IMG/VR virus record: IMGVR_UViG_3300019888_000005
Span: 1-64,000 of that record
Reading direction: 5' to 3' (one strand)
DNA: 64,000 bases
Source: a virus
Positions 41,651-49,192 of the stretch are shown here, one piece after another. The position numbers were made by a program, and so were the translations under genes. Below the pieces are notes generated by a model that had not been told where the DNA came from, did no database searches, and saw only the letters and a program-made list of their open reading frames with translations. Numbering within the stretch: position 1 is the stretch's first letter; every line of letters starts with the position of its first letter.

Positions 41651-41965
41651 ATGACATCACCCAAGCAAGTCGAGATTCGCCGCAGGAACAGGAAGCGACC
41701 GCTCGTGGGCGATGGTGAGCCGATGGTGTCACGTCGTACGTTCCAGTACGGGCAGCACGCGGGCACGGTGTTGCGCTGGGAATGGCATGGCGGAGAGTAC
41801 ATCGAGGTCTTCATGGGCGACGCGGACACCCCGTTCGAGGTCGTCAACACGACGGACAAGGACGGTGTCGTACCGGAGTTCACGGCACGCAACTTCGGCG
41901 CGGAGATCAAGGCTGGACCCTCGATGCGAGAACTGATCAGGGTCTACGAGGCAGCGCAGACATGA
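41651..41965 (+). CDS. Hypothetical protein
   Basis: A 104-residue protein. Basic start (IRRRNRKRP) then a beta-rich core (GTVLRWEWHGGEYIEVFMGDADTPFEVVN). The stop overlaps the next ATG (ATGA). Unknown. Confidence 0.64.
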   Translation: MTSPKQVEIRRRNRKRPLVGDGEPMVSRRTFQYGQHAGTVLRWEWHGGEYIEVFMGDADTPFEVVNTTDKDGVVPEFTARNFGAEIKAGPSMRELIRVYEAAQT

Positions 41966-42219
41966 GACCGGGTACCCGAGTCTGGCTTGCGACGGAGTAT
42001 GCCATCGCGGGGAAAGATGCTACCTCCGGTGTCGTCGTAGACGAACCCGCTATTCCGGGAGCCGTTGTGGTCGCGGACGACGACGGCCACGATGTCGTCG
42101 ACTGGTTGCCCGCGACCTCCGATGCCCCGGACGGTGGCATGGTGGCCGTCTGCTGGGGTCCTGCCGCTGCGGCGTGGGAGTACGAAGAGGACTTGACCGA
42201 TGGCACGCAACTTCTGTGA
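41962..42219 (+). CDS. Small protein, paralogue of the gene at 43811
   Basis: An 85-residue beta-barrel-like protein. PGTRVWL, SGVVVDEPAIPG, PDGGMVAVCWG and WEYEEDL line up with PGIQVWW, AGTVLSPGVM, PDEGMVVVQWMG and WEYEEEL of the protein at 43811-44068. The two are clear paralogues with a shared C-terminal WEYEE motif. Function unknown; the fold looks like a small SH3-like barrel. Confidence 0.68.
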   Translation: MRPGTRVWLATEYAIAGKDATSGVVVDEPAIPGAVVVADDDGHDVVDWLPATSDAPDGGMVAVCWGPAAAAWEYEEDLTDGTQLL

Positions 42220-42223
42220 AACG

Positions 42224-42254
42224 GTAACGTCTTCCAGCTGATCACGATATAATA
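42224..42254 (+). promoter_or_regulatory. Phage promoter, GTAACG-type
   Basis: GTAACG (42224-42229), 18 nt, TATAATA (42248-42254), five bases after a stop codon and before a CCCCACGAGGAGG leader for the gene at 42300. Confidence 0.7.
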
Positions 42255-42299
42255 AATGTAAGCCACAGCGCTTATGCCCACCCCACGAGGAGGATTCAG

Positions 42300-42503
42300 A
42301 TGTCAGATATAAAATTCCCACAGGTCCACGTCCAATTGACCGGTAACGACGGCAATGCGTTCATGGTGATGGGCCTGGTGATCAAGGAGATGCGTCGCGC
42401 GGGGTTGCCTCGTGAGGACATCGACGCCTACCAGAACGAAGCGATGTCTGGCGACTACAATCACTTGCTGGTTACGACGATGAAGACCGTGGACGTGTTG
42501 TGA
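42300..42503 (+). CDS. Small hypothetical protein
   Basis: A 67-residue protein (VHVQLTGNDGNAFMVMGLVIKEMRRAGLPREDIDAY). The pattern strand then helix with GNAF is common in phage and plasmid small proteins annotated as hypothetical. Excellent AGGAGG ribosome site; TGATG to the next gene. Confidence 0.68.
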   Translation: MSDIKFPQVHVQLTGNDGNAFMVMGLVIKEMRRAGLPREDIDAYQNEAMSGDYNHLLVTTMKTVDVL

Positions 42504-42775
42504 TGCTGAGCAGAACGCTTCCTGCCGACTTTCGCTGGTACACCATCGGCAACACGTTGGTCTGCTACGACCTCTACGACTCTTTTCAGTACGGCAACAG
42601 TGGTGCCTATCGCGCTTCGGTTCATGCCGAGGTGTTGGGCGACAACAGGATTCACTATCGCTACGACGTCCACAACAGGGGCGGCAGCGTCTGTTCCGGC
42701 GTCGCTGACAGTCTGATCGACGCCCAGGAATCGGCTCTGATCGTGCTGAACGACAAGATGGGGCGCACGAGGTGA
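42503..42775 (+). CDS. Small hypothetical protein
   Basis: A 90-residue protein, beta-rich with Tyr (LVCYDLYDSFQYGNSGAYRASVHAEVLG..HYRYDVHN). TGATG start, overlap with the GTG at 42772. Unknown. Confidence 0.64.
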   Translation: MLSRTLPADFRWYTIGNTLVCYDLYDSFQYGNSGAYRASVHAEVLGDNRIHYRYDVHNRGGSVCSGVADSLIDAQESALIVLNDKMGRTR

Positions 42776-43122
42776 CACGCTCTATCACTACATTGCGTCC
42801 CAGCATGATCACAGGGCGATGGCATACCTGGGACGACAGGTTCTATGCCAGTCAGGATCTGTTCGCCGAGCTGCGGGTGTACCAGGAGCCTCCGTATGGG
42901 GATCGCGAGGCATTTCGGTTGCGGTGCAACAGTATCGAGGACTGCCAGGTTGCCATCAATCAGATTGTTCATGCCGAGGATTACGGGCGCACGGACGATC
43001 CCGAGGTCGAGATCACGCTCGCGTGGGCATGGGAGCAAGGTTTCTCTCACGGTGTGAGATCCCATCGCGACGGTGTGCACTTCGCCCACGCACGTAGGGC
43101 CAATCCCTACCAGGAGGTGTGA
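42772..43122 (+). CDS. Hypothetical protein
   Basis: A 116-residue protein from GTG 42772. RWHTWDDRFYASQDLFAELRVYQEP and EITLAWAWEQGFSHGVRSHRDGV; the last block AWEQGFxxG occurs in many small phage proteins of this kind. Unknown function. Confidence 0.64.
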   Translation: MTRSITTLRPSMITGRWHTWDDRFYASQDLFAELRVYQEPPYGDREAFRLRCNSIEDCQVAINQIVHAEDYGRTDDPEVEITLAWAWEQGFSHGVRSHRDGVHFAHARRANPYQEV

Positions 43123-43135
43123 TGGGAAGGGAGTC

Positions 43136-43282
43136 GTGAGTCTGTGGGACGAGAACGTACGGCAGCTGAGCCTGACCGAGCTGGACAGCCTGCGCGAGGC
43201 ACTCTCGAAAAAATATGCCGAGGTCAACACTGAAATGGACAGGCGACTGCGGACAATGCACGAAGGCGATTGGAAACGATGA
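43136..43282 (+). CDS. Very small helical protein
   Basis: A 48-residue protein (VRQLSLTELDSLREALSKKYAEVNTEMDRRLR), a helical hairpin. GTG 43136 after AAGGGAG. Unknown. Confidence 0.56.
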   Translation: MSLWDENVRQLSLTELDSLREALSKKYAEVNTEMDRRLRTMHEGDWKR

Positions 43283-43285
43283 TTG

Positions 43286-43468
43286 ATGGCTACCAAATTC
43301 GAAGTGATAGAGCGCCTTGTAATCACCATTGGCGAGGCTTTAGGCAAACAGACCAAGGCGCTTGAGCGCATAGCTGATGCTGTAGAGGCATTGGCTGCGA
43401 AGAAAGATCAACCGTCCGACCAAGGGGTAGGGGCAAATGATCGCGATCGGAGGGCATCTCATGAGTGA
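43286..43468 (+). CDS. Small coiled-coil protein
   Basis: A 60-residue protein with a long amphipathic helix (VIERLVITIGEALGKQTKALERIADAVEALAAKK), similar in type to the gene at 37373. AT-richer than its neighbours. Unknown. Confidence 0.56.
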   Translation: MATKFEVIERLVITIGEALGKQTKALERIADAVEALAAKKDQPSDQGVGANDRDRRASHE

Positions 43469-43814
43469 CGCGGTATGTCCGGTCAAGGGATGCGAAGCCC
43501 TGGCCACGACCGAGAAGGGAATCGCCGAGCACATCGTCCGGGTCCACCCAGAAGATCAGAAGTACGAGCAGATCGCTCGCCTGTTCCTGGAGGACTATGC
43601 GGCACAGGAGGCCAAGGGGCTCAGCTACAACCCCCATCTCGGGTGGTACGACGCTGCGGCACGCATTGCCGAGGCGAAGGCCAAGGAGGACGAACGGTTG
43701 CGCCCGATTCGGGAGGCAGCGTGGAACGAGGGTGCTCGTCGGGGAGCGGACCTCCAGCGTAGGGGAATGATGCTGTTGCCCGTACACAATCCCTATCGGA
43801 AGGTCAGCGCGTGA
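43461..43814 (+). CDS. Protein with C2H2-type zinc finger
   Basis: A 117-residue protein. AVCPVKGCEALATTEKGIAEHIVRVHPED has C-x4-C and H-x4-H in the spacing of a C2H2 finger, rare in bacteria and phages. A charged helical tail follows. ATG 43461 has GGAGGG upstream. Probably DNA-binding. Confidence 0.66.
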   Translation: MSDAVCPVKGCEALATTEKGIAEHIVRVHPEDQKYEQIARLFLEDYAAQEAKGLSYNPHLGWYDAAARIAEAKAKEDERLRPIREAAWNEGARRGADLQRRGMMLLPVHNPYRKVSA

Positions 43815-44068
43815 ACGACATCGTGCCCGGAATACAGGTGTGGTGGAAAGAGCATGTCGACGACCCGAGCATCCCGTTGCACGAGCGCACGGCGGGGACC
43901 GTCCTGTCTCCGGGAGTGATGGCGTTCGCGGGGTACGCACAGAACGAGAGCGGACGGGATGTTCCAGTGATCTCCACCGAGGCACCGGACGAAGGGATGG
44001 TCGTGGTGCAGTGGATGGGCGGGGATCGGACGTGGGAGTACGAGGAGGAATTGGTGAAGGTGACGTGA
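43811..44068 (+). CDS. Small protein, paralogue of the gene at 41962
   Basis: An 85-residue protein. It shares the PG-V-W start, the DEGMVVVQWMG block and the final WEYEEE motif with the protein at 41962-42219, so a duplication inside this phage lineage is likely. GTGA overlaps at both ends. Confidence 0.68.
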   Translation: MNDIVPGIQVWWKEHVDDPSIPLHERTAGTVLSPGVMAFAGYAQNESGRDVPVISTEAPDEGMVVVQWMGGDRTWEYEEELVKVT

Positions 44069-44232
44069 GGCCCTGGGACCCGGTTGAGATTTTTTATGTC
44101 CTGGCGGCACTTTTCGGTGTGGCGTTGGTTGTCTTCTGGATCGTTCAGATCGTGTGGTTCGCCGTCGTGTTTTTCGAGGAGGTCCGCGCAGAAGAGGTTA
44201 TCGTTACACCCAAGGCTGAGGAGCTGTCATGA
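44065..44232 (+). CDS. Small membrane protein
   Basis: A 55-residue protein. One long hydrophobic helix (VEIFYVLAALFGVALVVFWIVQIVWFAVVFF, read here in two parts around GVALVV) ends in an acidic tail. Single-pass, tail likely cytoplasmic. It is followed by the HIT gene and, 0.8 kb on, lysin B; a holin role is possible but it has no second helix. Confidence 0.6.
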   Translation: MRPWDPVEIFYVLAALFGVALVVFWIVQIVWFAVVFFEEVRAEEVIVTPKAEELS

Positions 44233-44609
44233 CGACGACCGACACGACCAACGACCCGAGCGAGTTCCGCGTGATCGGTGGGTGCGTGTTTTGCGACATC
44301 ATCGCCGATCACAAGTACGAGCGCCGCATGGGATCGGTGGTGATGTTCACTCCGTTGAACCCAGTTGTGTTGGGCCACAAGCTCTTCGTGCCTGTCCACC
44401 ATGCTGGCAATGCGTCCGATCATCCGTGGGGCGCAGCAGATGCAGTCTATGAGGCGGCAGCCTATGTCCGCGACAACGCGCTCCAGGCCAACATCATCAC
44501 CAGCATCGGTGGGGCCGCCACGCAGACGGTTTTTCACACTCATATACACCTGGTTCCTCGCGTCGATGGAGATGGCTTACATCTCCCTTGGACAGGACAG
44601 GAACACTGA
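44229..44609 (+). CDS. HIT family nucleotide hydrolase/transferase
   Basis: A 126-residue histidine-triad protein. CVFCDIIADHKYERR begins the domain, FTPLNPVVLGHKLFVPVHH sits in the middle, and HTHIHLVPR is the H-x-H-x-H active site (the middle His attacks the phosphate). HIT enzymes cleave AMP conjugates or dinucleotides. In a phage it might clear nucleotide signals or NAD-derived products of defence systems (inference). Confidence 0.85.
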   Translation: MTTTDTTNDPSEFRVIGGCVFCDIIADHKYERRMGSVVMFTPLNPVVLGHKLFVPVHHAGNASDHPWGAADAVYEAAAYVRDNALQANIITSIGGAATQTVFHTHIHLVPRVDGDGLHLPWTGQEH

Positions 44610-44768
44610 ATGACGTTCGTAGAGATGCTGTTTGCGATCATGACCACGCCTGCGCGTCCACACATGTTCGATCTGTGGCTGACGTTCTTCGTTCCCGAGA
44701 CGGGAATCGGGAGTATCCGGTTCGTAGAGACGATGTCCGGCGATTATGTTCCCCCGGCTCCGAGATGA
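44610..44768 (+). CDS. Small hydrophobic protein
   Basis: A 52-residue protein (TFVEMLFAIMTTPARPHMFDLWLTFFVPETGIG) with moderate hydrophobicity; may associate with the membrane. The ATG directly follows the HIT stop codon and the end overlaps the next ATG. Confidence 0.52.
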   Translation: MTFVEMLFAIMTTPARPHMFDLWLTFFVPETGIGSIRFVETMSGDYVPPAPR

Positions 44769-44998
44769 GTGAGAAGTGGGAAGAGTCTCCGTGGGTCGCG
44801 CGTATTGCGCGCGCTGATGTGCCGTGCTCCTCGAAGAACGTCGGTGACGGCAGCGCGTGCACTCTCTTGGCGAGATATCACTACGAGGGACGTCTGGGTG
44901 GGTTCGATGTGTGCGGGCGACACCTGATCACCGACTACGTGCACGCCTTCGAGGGTCATGCCATCCAGGAATTCTTCAAGAGGGGAAGCAGACGATGA
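44765..44998 (+). CDS. Small hypothetical protein
   Basis: A 77-residue protein. VPCSSKNVGDGSACTLLARYHYEGRLGGFDVCGRHLI gives Cys/His spacing that could bind a metal. ATGA overlap with lysin B, so they are co-translated. Confidence 0.62.
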   Translation: MSEKWEESPWVARIARADVPCSSKNVGDGSACTLLARYHYEGRLGGFDVCGRHLITDYVHAFEGHAIQEFFKRGSRR

Positions 44999-45804
44999 CG
45001 GACACTGCTACGACCACAGTCTTGGCTTATCGCGGTACTGGAGAGGTGCTGGGGCAAGGGATGCTGGCAGACTTCGCCACGTACCTCTCCCCGAGCTTCC
45101 AGGTCGTCCACGTGGACTTTCCGGCCACGCTGGGCCCAGTGGGCCGAGGTATCCAGATTCAGGGCGTAGCGCTCGACACAGCCGTGCGTATCGGGGCGAG
45201 CAATGGGCTTGCCTTGGCCCAGAAGTACTCTCCGGGGAAGATCGCCTTGCTGGGGTACTCCTTGGGTGCGCTGGTGGTGGATCAGATACTGACGGAGCTG
45301 ACGTCCTCGACCGTACGAGGGGACTTGGATGTCATGTGGGCGCTCAACATCGCCAACCCCGGACGTCGGGCAGGGGAGAGTCTGGGCGACGTTTGCGGAG
45401 CGGTGAACTTCGGGCTCCACGGACAGCGGGTGGGGGGACCAGCAGACATCCCCGTCATCGAGCTGGCCAATCCCCACGACATGATCACCAACTGCGATCC
45501 GTTGTCTCCGATACGCAGGATCAGTGATGCCATCTCGCCGTTCTCTTTGGCGGCGGTGGAGGGCATCAAGTTCGGCGACGTCACTCATCAGCTCAAATAC
45601 AGACGGGGTCAGGAGGCGCTGTGGCAGTTCTGGAATCCGGCGTTCTGGGCACGGTACAGGCAGGCCGAGAAGGACGTGATGGGCTACATTCGGACTCCGC
45701 CAACCGAGCACGGTATCTACATGGCTGCTGGGCATCACTTCCCCGGAACGCAGGAGACGTGGAACGAGCACGGTGCGAAGTACATCAACGACCTGTGGGG
45801 CTAA
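44995..45804 (+). CDS. Lysin B-like mycolate esterase
   Basis: A 269-residue alpha/beta-hydrolase of the cutinase/LysB type. The nucleophile elbow is ALLGYSLGAL (Ser 89). Asp likely comes from NPHDMITNCDP and His from GHHFPGT near the C-terminus. LysB frees mycolic acids from arabinogalactan at the end of infection, so it implies a mycolata host. No signal peptide or peptidoglycan-binding region. Lysin A and a clear holin are not in the window. Confidence 0.85.
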   Translation: MTDTATTTVLAYRGTGEVLGQGMLADFATYLSPSFQVVHVDFPATLGPVGRGIQIQGVALDTAVRIGASNGLALAQKYSPGKIALLGYSLGALVVDQILTELTSSTVRGDLDVMWALNIANPGRRAGESLGDVCGAVNFGLHGQRVGGPADIPVIELANPHDMITNCDPLSPIRRISDAISPFSLAAVEGIKFGDVTHQLKYRRGQEALWQFWNPAFWARYRQAEKDVMGYIRTPPTEHGIYMAAGHHFPGTQETWNEHGAKYINDLWG

Positions 45805-45830
45805 CGTCTAGTTAATTCGAGCGCTATTTA
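45801..45830 (+). promoter_or_regulatory. Phage promoter, TAACG-type, overlapping the lysin B stop codon
   Basis: CTAACG (45801-45806), 18 nt, TATTTA (45825-45830). The TAA of the box is the lysin B stop codon. Followed closely by GGAGG and the starts at 45847/45850. Confidence 0.52.
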
Positions 45831-45846
45831 TTGGCTAATGGAGGCC

Positions 45847-46077
45847 ATGATGCTGGACAAGGTGGGGTGTCGCACGGTGCACGTCGAGGGGGTTGCGGTG
45901 CGTTTGCGGGGACGGGGCAAGCCCACCACCGCAGACATGGACGCCGTCAACGAATTCGTCAGGCAACTGAAGGAGAGGCAAGCTGGTGAGCGACAGAGTG
46001 ACGCAGGAAAGCAAGGACCAGGCAGCAGCGGCAGGGCTGGACGTGCAACCCGATCCCATACCCAACGGCGGTCCTAG
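45847..46077 (+). CDS. Small hypothetical protein
   Basis: A 76-residue protein from ATG 45847 (45850 and 45838 are alternatives; GGAGG lies at 45841-45845). VRLRGRGKPTTADMDAVNEFVRQLKER is the conserved-looking part. The last 30 residues overlap the gene at 45986 by 92 bases and look unstructured. Confidence 0.55.
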   Translation: MMLDKVGCRTVHVEGVAVRLRGRGKPTTADMDAVNEFVRQLKERQAGERQSDAGKQGPGSSGRAGRATRSHTQRRS

Positions 46078-46459
46078 CGCGCATGATCTGGTGAAGGCCG
46101 ATCTCGCGCACCGTCTCCAACGCGGCATCGACACCGTGATGGAGGATCAGACCAAGCGCAAGCAGTATGGCCTCGACAAATATAATTCTTTGCTACAGCC
46201 GTTCAACGGACGCGACCAGCTTCAGGACGCCTACGAGGAAGCGCTCGACCTCTGTGTCTACTTGAGGATGGCTATCGAGGAACGCGACCTGAATCTCGCG
46301 CAGGGTCTCGAAGACGAGCGTCACTTTCTGCGGGGTTACGAGGTAGGCATTCGCGACGAGAAGCGGCGACACGAACGGGAGGACGAGCGGGAGAAGATCG
46401 ACATCTTTCAGGAGGGATACAACAAAGGAGCACTCGACGAACGAGATCGTCTCTCCTGA
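45986..46459 (+). CDS. Conserved phage protein, possibly MazG-like
   Basis: A 157-residue protein. RKQYGLDKYNSLLQPFNGRDQLQDAYEEALDLCVYLRMAIEE (central part) is a pattern found in many actinobacteriophage proteins; the DAYEEALDL stretch recalls the EExxD helix of MazG-type nucleotide pyrophosphohydrolases. The C-terminal 60 residues are a charged helix. GTG 45986 after AGGCAAGCTG. Function tentative. Confidence 0.66.
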   Translation: MSDRVTQESKDQAAAAGLDVQPDPIPNGGPSAHDLVKADLAHRLQRGIDTVMEDQTKRKQYGLDKYNSLLQPFNGRDQLQDAYEEALDLCVYLRMAIEERDLNLAQGLEDERHFLRGYEVGIRDEKRRHEREDEREKIDIFQEGYNKGALDERDRLS

Positions 46460-46656
46460 TGGGACAGCATCCACAGTCCCGTTTGTCGTATCGGGCGAGA
46501 GGGTGGGCAGCGCGGTTGGATTCCACTCCTCATCCGCAATTGGAGAACCGCGAGTACGAGACGTTGGTGAAGCTGTTGGAGTCCTTGGCCTCTCGGGTCG
46601 ACGAACTGAATGCGCAGAACCGACGACTGAAGGAACGGATATGGAGTGACCAATGA
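46459..46656 (+). CDS. Small coiled-coil protein
   Basis: A 65-residue protein. Basic start, then one amphipathic helix (YETLVKLLESLASRVDELNAQNRRLKERI) with Asn at core positions, typical of a short parallel coiled coil. TGATG start. Confidence 0.6.
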   Translation: MGQHPQSRLSYRARGWAARLDSTPHPQLENREYETLVKLLESLASRVDELNAQNRRLKERIWSDQ

Positions 46657-46811
46657 CCCTGAACGAGTTTCTCGACGCGCTTCGGGATGCGGGACCGGAG
46701 CGGTGTGATTGGAATGTCATTTTCGACGGAGAGCCGGTGCTCGGAGTCGGAGACAACGGCAAGGGCCAAATCGAGATCACTAGTGCCAGCCATCCTCCGA
46801 GTGAACCCTGA
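46653..46811 (+). CDS. Small acidic hypothetical protein
   Basis: A 52-residue protein (LNEFLDALRDAGPERCDWNVIFDGEPVLGVGDNG). Coupled on both sides (ATGA and TGATG). Unknown. Confidence 0.58.
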   Translation: MTLNEFLDALRDAGPERCDWNVIFDGEPVLGVGDNGKGQIEITSASHPPSEP

Positions 46812-47092
46812 TGACCTACGATGTCGTCCGCAATAGCGCTGGAGAGGTAATGGCGCGGCTCTATCACGATCATGATCCCGAGCAGGACTATCACCAGTGG
46901 GTGCCGCTTGGTCTCAATAACGTGATGATCAAGTGCAATCGTATCGGTGTTCCCAATCCACGTATGTGGGAAGCGAATTGGATAGCGATGATGTGCAACA
47001 ACCTACAATGCAACGCGCAGATGGTGATCAATCAGGAGGCATCTGCGAAACATTTCGCGCAGCTGATGACGGGGGCGGCACTCCATGAGTGA
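46811..47092 (+). CDS. Hypothetical protein
   Basis: A 93-residue protein. MARLYHDHDPEQDYHQWVPLG and later MMCNNLQCNAQMV with a CxxxxC site. Overlaps the next gene by 8 bases. Unknown. Confidence 0.62.
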   Translation: MTYDVVRNSAGEVMARLYHDHDPEQDYHQWVPLGLNNVMIKCNRIGVPNPRMWEANWIAMMCNNLQCNAQMVINQEASAKHFAQLMTGAALHE

Positions 47093-47384
47093 TTACTTCG
47101 GCGGTACGACGGGTGCAGACGGCTCGAACACCTACGAGGACGGCGAATGCAAGCACGGCATGACCAAGGCGTATTGCGCCGACTGCCGAGGTCTCTCGCT
47201 TTCGACAGAGCCGGACTGGAGTGCGGAATATAGATTCGCAGCCAAGTTTGACAGCTCGTGTGCTCGCTGCGAGGGTGATATCGAGGTGGGCGATCCGGTC
47301 GCCAAGGTCGATGGTTTCGAACTCTACATTCACGAAAGCTGCGTCAAGCCAGTCACGCGTCGAGGGAGTGTCGGGTTGCGATGA
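47085..47384 (+). CDS. Zinc-binding protein with two knuckles
   Basis: A 99-residue protein. DGECKHGMTKAYCADC is one site; FDSSCARCEGDIEVGDPVAKVDG..IHESC is the second and recalls the PARP/LIM-type ligand spacing C-x2-C...H-x2-C. A similar KHG-YC-DC layout recurs in actinobacteriophage proteins. Probably nucleic-acid-binding. Confidence 0.65.
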   Translation: MSDYFGGTTGADGSNTYEDGECKHGMTKAYCADCRGLSLSTEPDWSAEYRFAAKFDSSCARCEGDIEVGDPVAKVDGFELYIHESCVKPVTRRGSVGLR

Positions 47385-47617
47385 ACGTCACCAAGCTCAG
47401 CGGCTATATGGCCTTCACTCTGTTGATTGGAGCGGCGAACGCCGATGCTGATGATTACCAGCGCAATCGACTTCGTGCGGAGCTGTTACCGCTGCTGGAG
47501 GACACCAAGCACTGGAACGGTCCCGCTATTTTGCAGACCTTCCACGACATTATGGGCCCGAGCTGGAAACCCAAGGGCGAGTGGGCTTCTGCCATCGAGA
47601 ATTTCACGGAGAATTGA
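47381..47617 (+). CDS. Small hypothetical protein
   Basis: A 78-residue protein. The start KLSGYMAFTLLIGAANADADDYQRN resembles a weak signal sequence (AANA-DA), but there is no basic N-region of usual strength. Helical remainder. TGATG to the next gene. Confidence 0.58.
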   Translation: MNVTKLSGYMAFTLLIGAANADADDYQRNRLRAELLPLLEDTKHWNGPAILQTFHDIMGPSWKPKGEWASAIENFTEN

Positions 47618-47943
47618 TGCCGGACAGCGTTGATCATCGCGTCGAGATGTACCAGCTTGCCAGGGAGCGCCGCAAGGCCGGGAAGCCGGTGTGGTCGGAA
47701 ACGGTGAAGGTGGGAGACATCTTCCACAACCCCGAGCTGAGCTTCGAGCAGCAGCGGGATCAGGTGTGCTTCCGCTTCCGGCAGAGTCGTTGGATGCGGC
47801 GTGCCCCGGAGTGCGAACCGATCCACGAGTACATCGACGAGTTGGGCGACACCGAGGACCAGCAGGAGTTCAACGAGGTCTTCCAGTCGGTCTACGACGA
47901 GGCGGACTACGCCAGAATTTGGATTGATCACATCAGTGCCTGA
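47617..47943 (+). CDS. Hypothetical protein
   Basis: A 108-residue acidic protein with a regular helix-strand pattern (WSETVKVGDIFHNPELSFEQQRDQVCFRFRQSRW). Overlap with the next start if GTG 47936 is used; otherwise separated by 10 bases. Unknown. Confidence 0.62.
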   Translation: MPDSVDHRVEMYQLARERRKAGKPVWSETVKVGDIFHNPELSFEQQRDQVCFRFRQSRWMRRAPECEPIHEYIDELGDTEDQQEFNEVFQSVYDEADYARIWIDHISA

Positions 47944-47953
47944 GGAGGCTTCT

Positions 47954-48535
47954 GTGTTCGACGAGGACGACTATCTGGATACCACCCCTCGCGCTCGTTC
48001 CGGTGACCCGGAGACCAGTCGTGTCGCCGCAGCTTCGGTCGACGAGCACAGCCAGCGCACGCTCCAACGGGCTGTGCTGCGCATTCTGCGTGAGTACGGG
48101 CCGCTCACCGATAACGACATCGCGCTGGCTCACAAACAGACCAGTGTGGTGCCGTTCTCTCTCTCGGGGCTTCGTACGCGCCGCCACGAGTTGGTCGTTC
48201 GAGGTCTGGTGCACGACAGCGGGCGGCGAGAGGTGCTGGAGTCCGGGCGCAGGGCCGTTGTGTGGGAGGCTGTGGGCGTATCTGCGCCTGTCCGGACGTT
48301 GGGGCCGGAGACCACGGAATCGGAGCTGGAGCGGCTACGTCGACAGCACGAGTTGTACATGGCATTGTTCAGCGACGTGCTCGATGCCGTCGACCGGAAG
48401 GCGTCCACTAATTCACCGTTCGTTCCTGGCGTGCGGCAGGCTCCTTTCGATACCGATTTCGCCCGAGGGGTGTTCGACGTCGTGGGTGTCATACGGCACG
48501 TTCTGGATGAGCACGGAGCACTCGACTATGAATGA
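47954..48535 (+). CDS. Winged-helix regulator-like protein
   Basis: A 193-residue protein. LQRAVLRILREYGPLTDNDIALAHK, then FSLSGLRTRRHELVVRGLVHDSGRRE, is a clear winged helix: first helix, DNA-reading helix with TRR, then wing. The C-terminal half is a helical domain. GTG 47954 after GAGGAGG. Likely a phage transcription regulator or a DNA-binding accessory. Confidence 0.7.
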   Translation: MFDEDDYLDTTPRARSGDPETSRVAAASVDEHSQRTLQRAVLRILREYGPLTDNDIALAHKQTSVVPFSLSGLRTRRHELVVRGLVHDSGRREVLESGRRAVVWEAVGVSAPVRTLGPETTESELERLRRQHELYMALFSDVLDAVDRKASTNSPFVPGVRQAPFDTDFARGVFDVVGVIRHVLDEHGALDYE

Positions 48536-48893
48536 GCCCGATGGTGTGGCGTGGTTCGCCGCAGAGGGTGTGACGTGGTGGGCTCCCGAGACTGTGATCC
48601 GCTGTACGCAGACCGGGGACGAGAACGGTTGGCTCGACGAGCTGTCCAAGCTTTGGAGTGTGCACCGCGACTCCATGAGTGCGCTGCTCAACGACATCAA
48701 TTGTCGTGGCATCACGACGCCGGTCCAGATCGCCATCGAGGGGAACAAGCGTCGTGTGGTGGACGGGCACCACCGGATTGCGGTGTGCTTGGCTCTCCAG
48801 TTGTCCATCCCGGTGGAATTTGTGCGATGGAGCAACGAAGACGAGGTAATCTCGTGGACGGCAGCCCTCTCCGACCCGCTCACCGAGGAGTGA
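48528..48893 (+). CDS. ParB/Srx-fold nuclease-like protein
   Basis: A 121-residue protein. LLNDINCRGITTPVQIAIEGNKRRVVDGHHRIAVCLALQLSIPVEFVRW matches the ParB/sulfiredoxin fold: the I-x-PV strand, then VDGHHR (like the GERR/GHHR motif) and hydrophobic helix. ParB-like phage proteins are often nucleases or CTPases. It overlaps the wHTH gene by 8 bases, so the two may act together. Confidence 0.75.
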   Translation: MNEPDGVAWFAAEGVTWWAPETVIRCTQTGDENGWLDELSKLWSVHRDSMSALLNDINCRGITTPVQIAIEGNKRRVVDGHHRIAVCLALQLSIPVEFVRWSNEDEVISWTAALSDPLTEE

Positions 48894-48895
48894 CG

Positions 48896-49192
48896 ATGGA
48901 ATCTCCGATGTGCCCTACGCCGTTGATCGACCTCAGTGTGCGCGTCTACTCCAGTACCGATCCGTGCGTGATGTGCAACGTGACCAAGTCCCAATTGGAC
49001 AGGGCGGGAATACCTTTCACCGAATTGATCGCCGCCGAGCATCCCGAGATCATCGAGGAGGTGGTGGCGCTGGAGCTGCCACGCCAGCTTCCGGTGGTCA
49101 AGGTGGTCAATCCACACGGCGAGGACATGCTGTGGACGGGGCTGAGCCGGGAGAACATTGTGGCGCTCAAGTTCCTGTTCTCCGAAACGTAA
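48896..49192 (+). CDS. Glutaredoxin/NrdH-like protein
   Basis: A 98-residue thioredoxin-fold protein. VRVYSSTDPCVMCNVTKSQLDRAGIPFTELI has the CxxC site (CVMC) after a beta strand; RQLPVVKVV is the cis-Pro loop. It would feed electrons to ribonucleotide reductase or repair thiols. No reductase gene is in the window. Its TAA stop lies inside the next promoter box. Confidence 0.85.
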   Translation: MESPMCPTPLIDLSVRVYSSTDPCVMCNVTKSQLDRAGIPFTELIAAEHPEIIEEVVALELPRQLPVVKVVNPHGEDMLWTGLSRENIVALKFLFSET

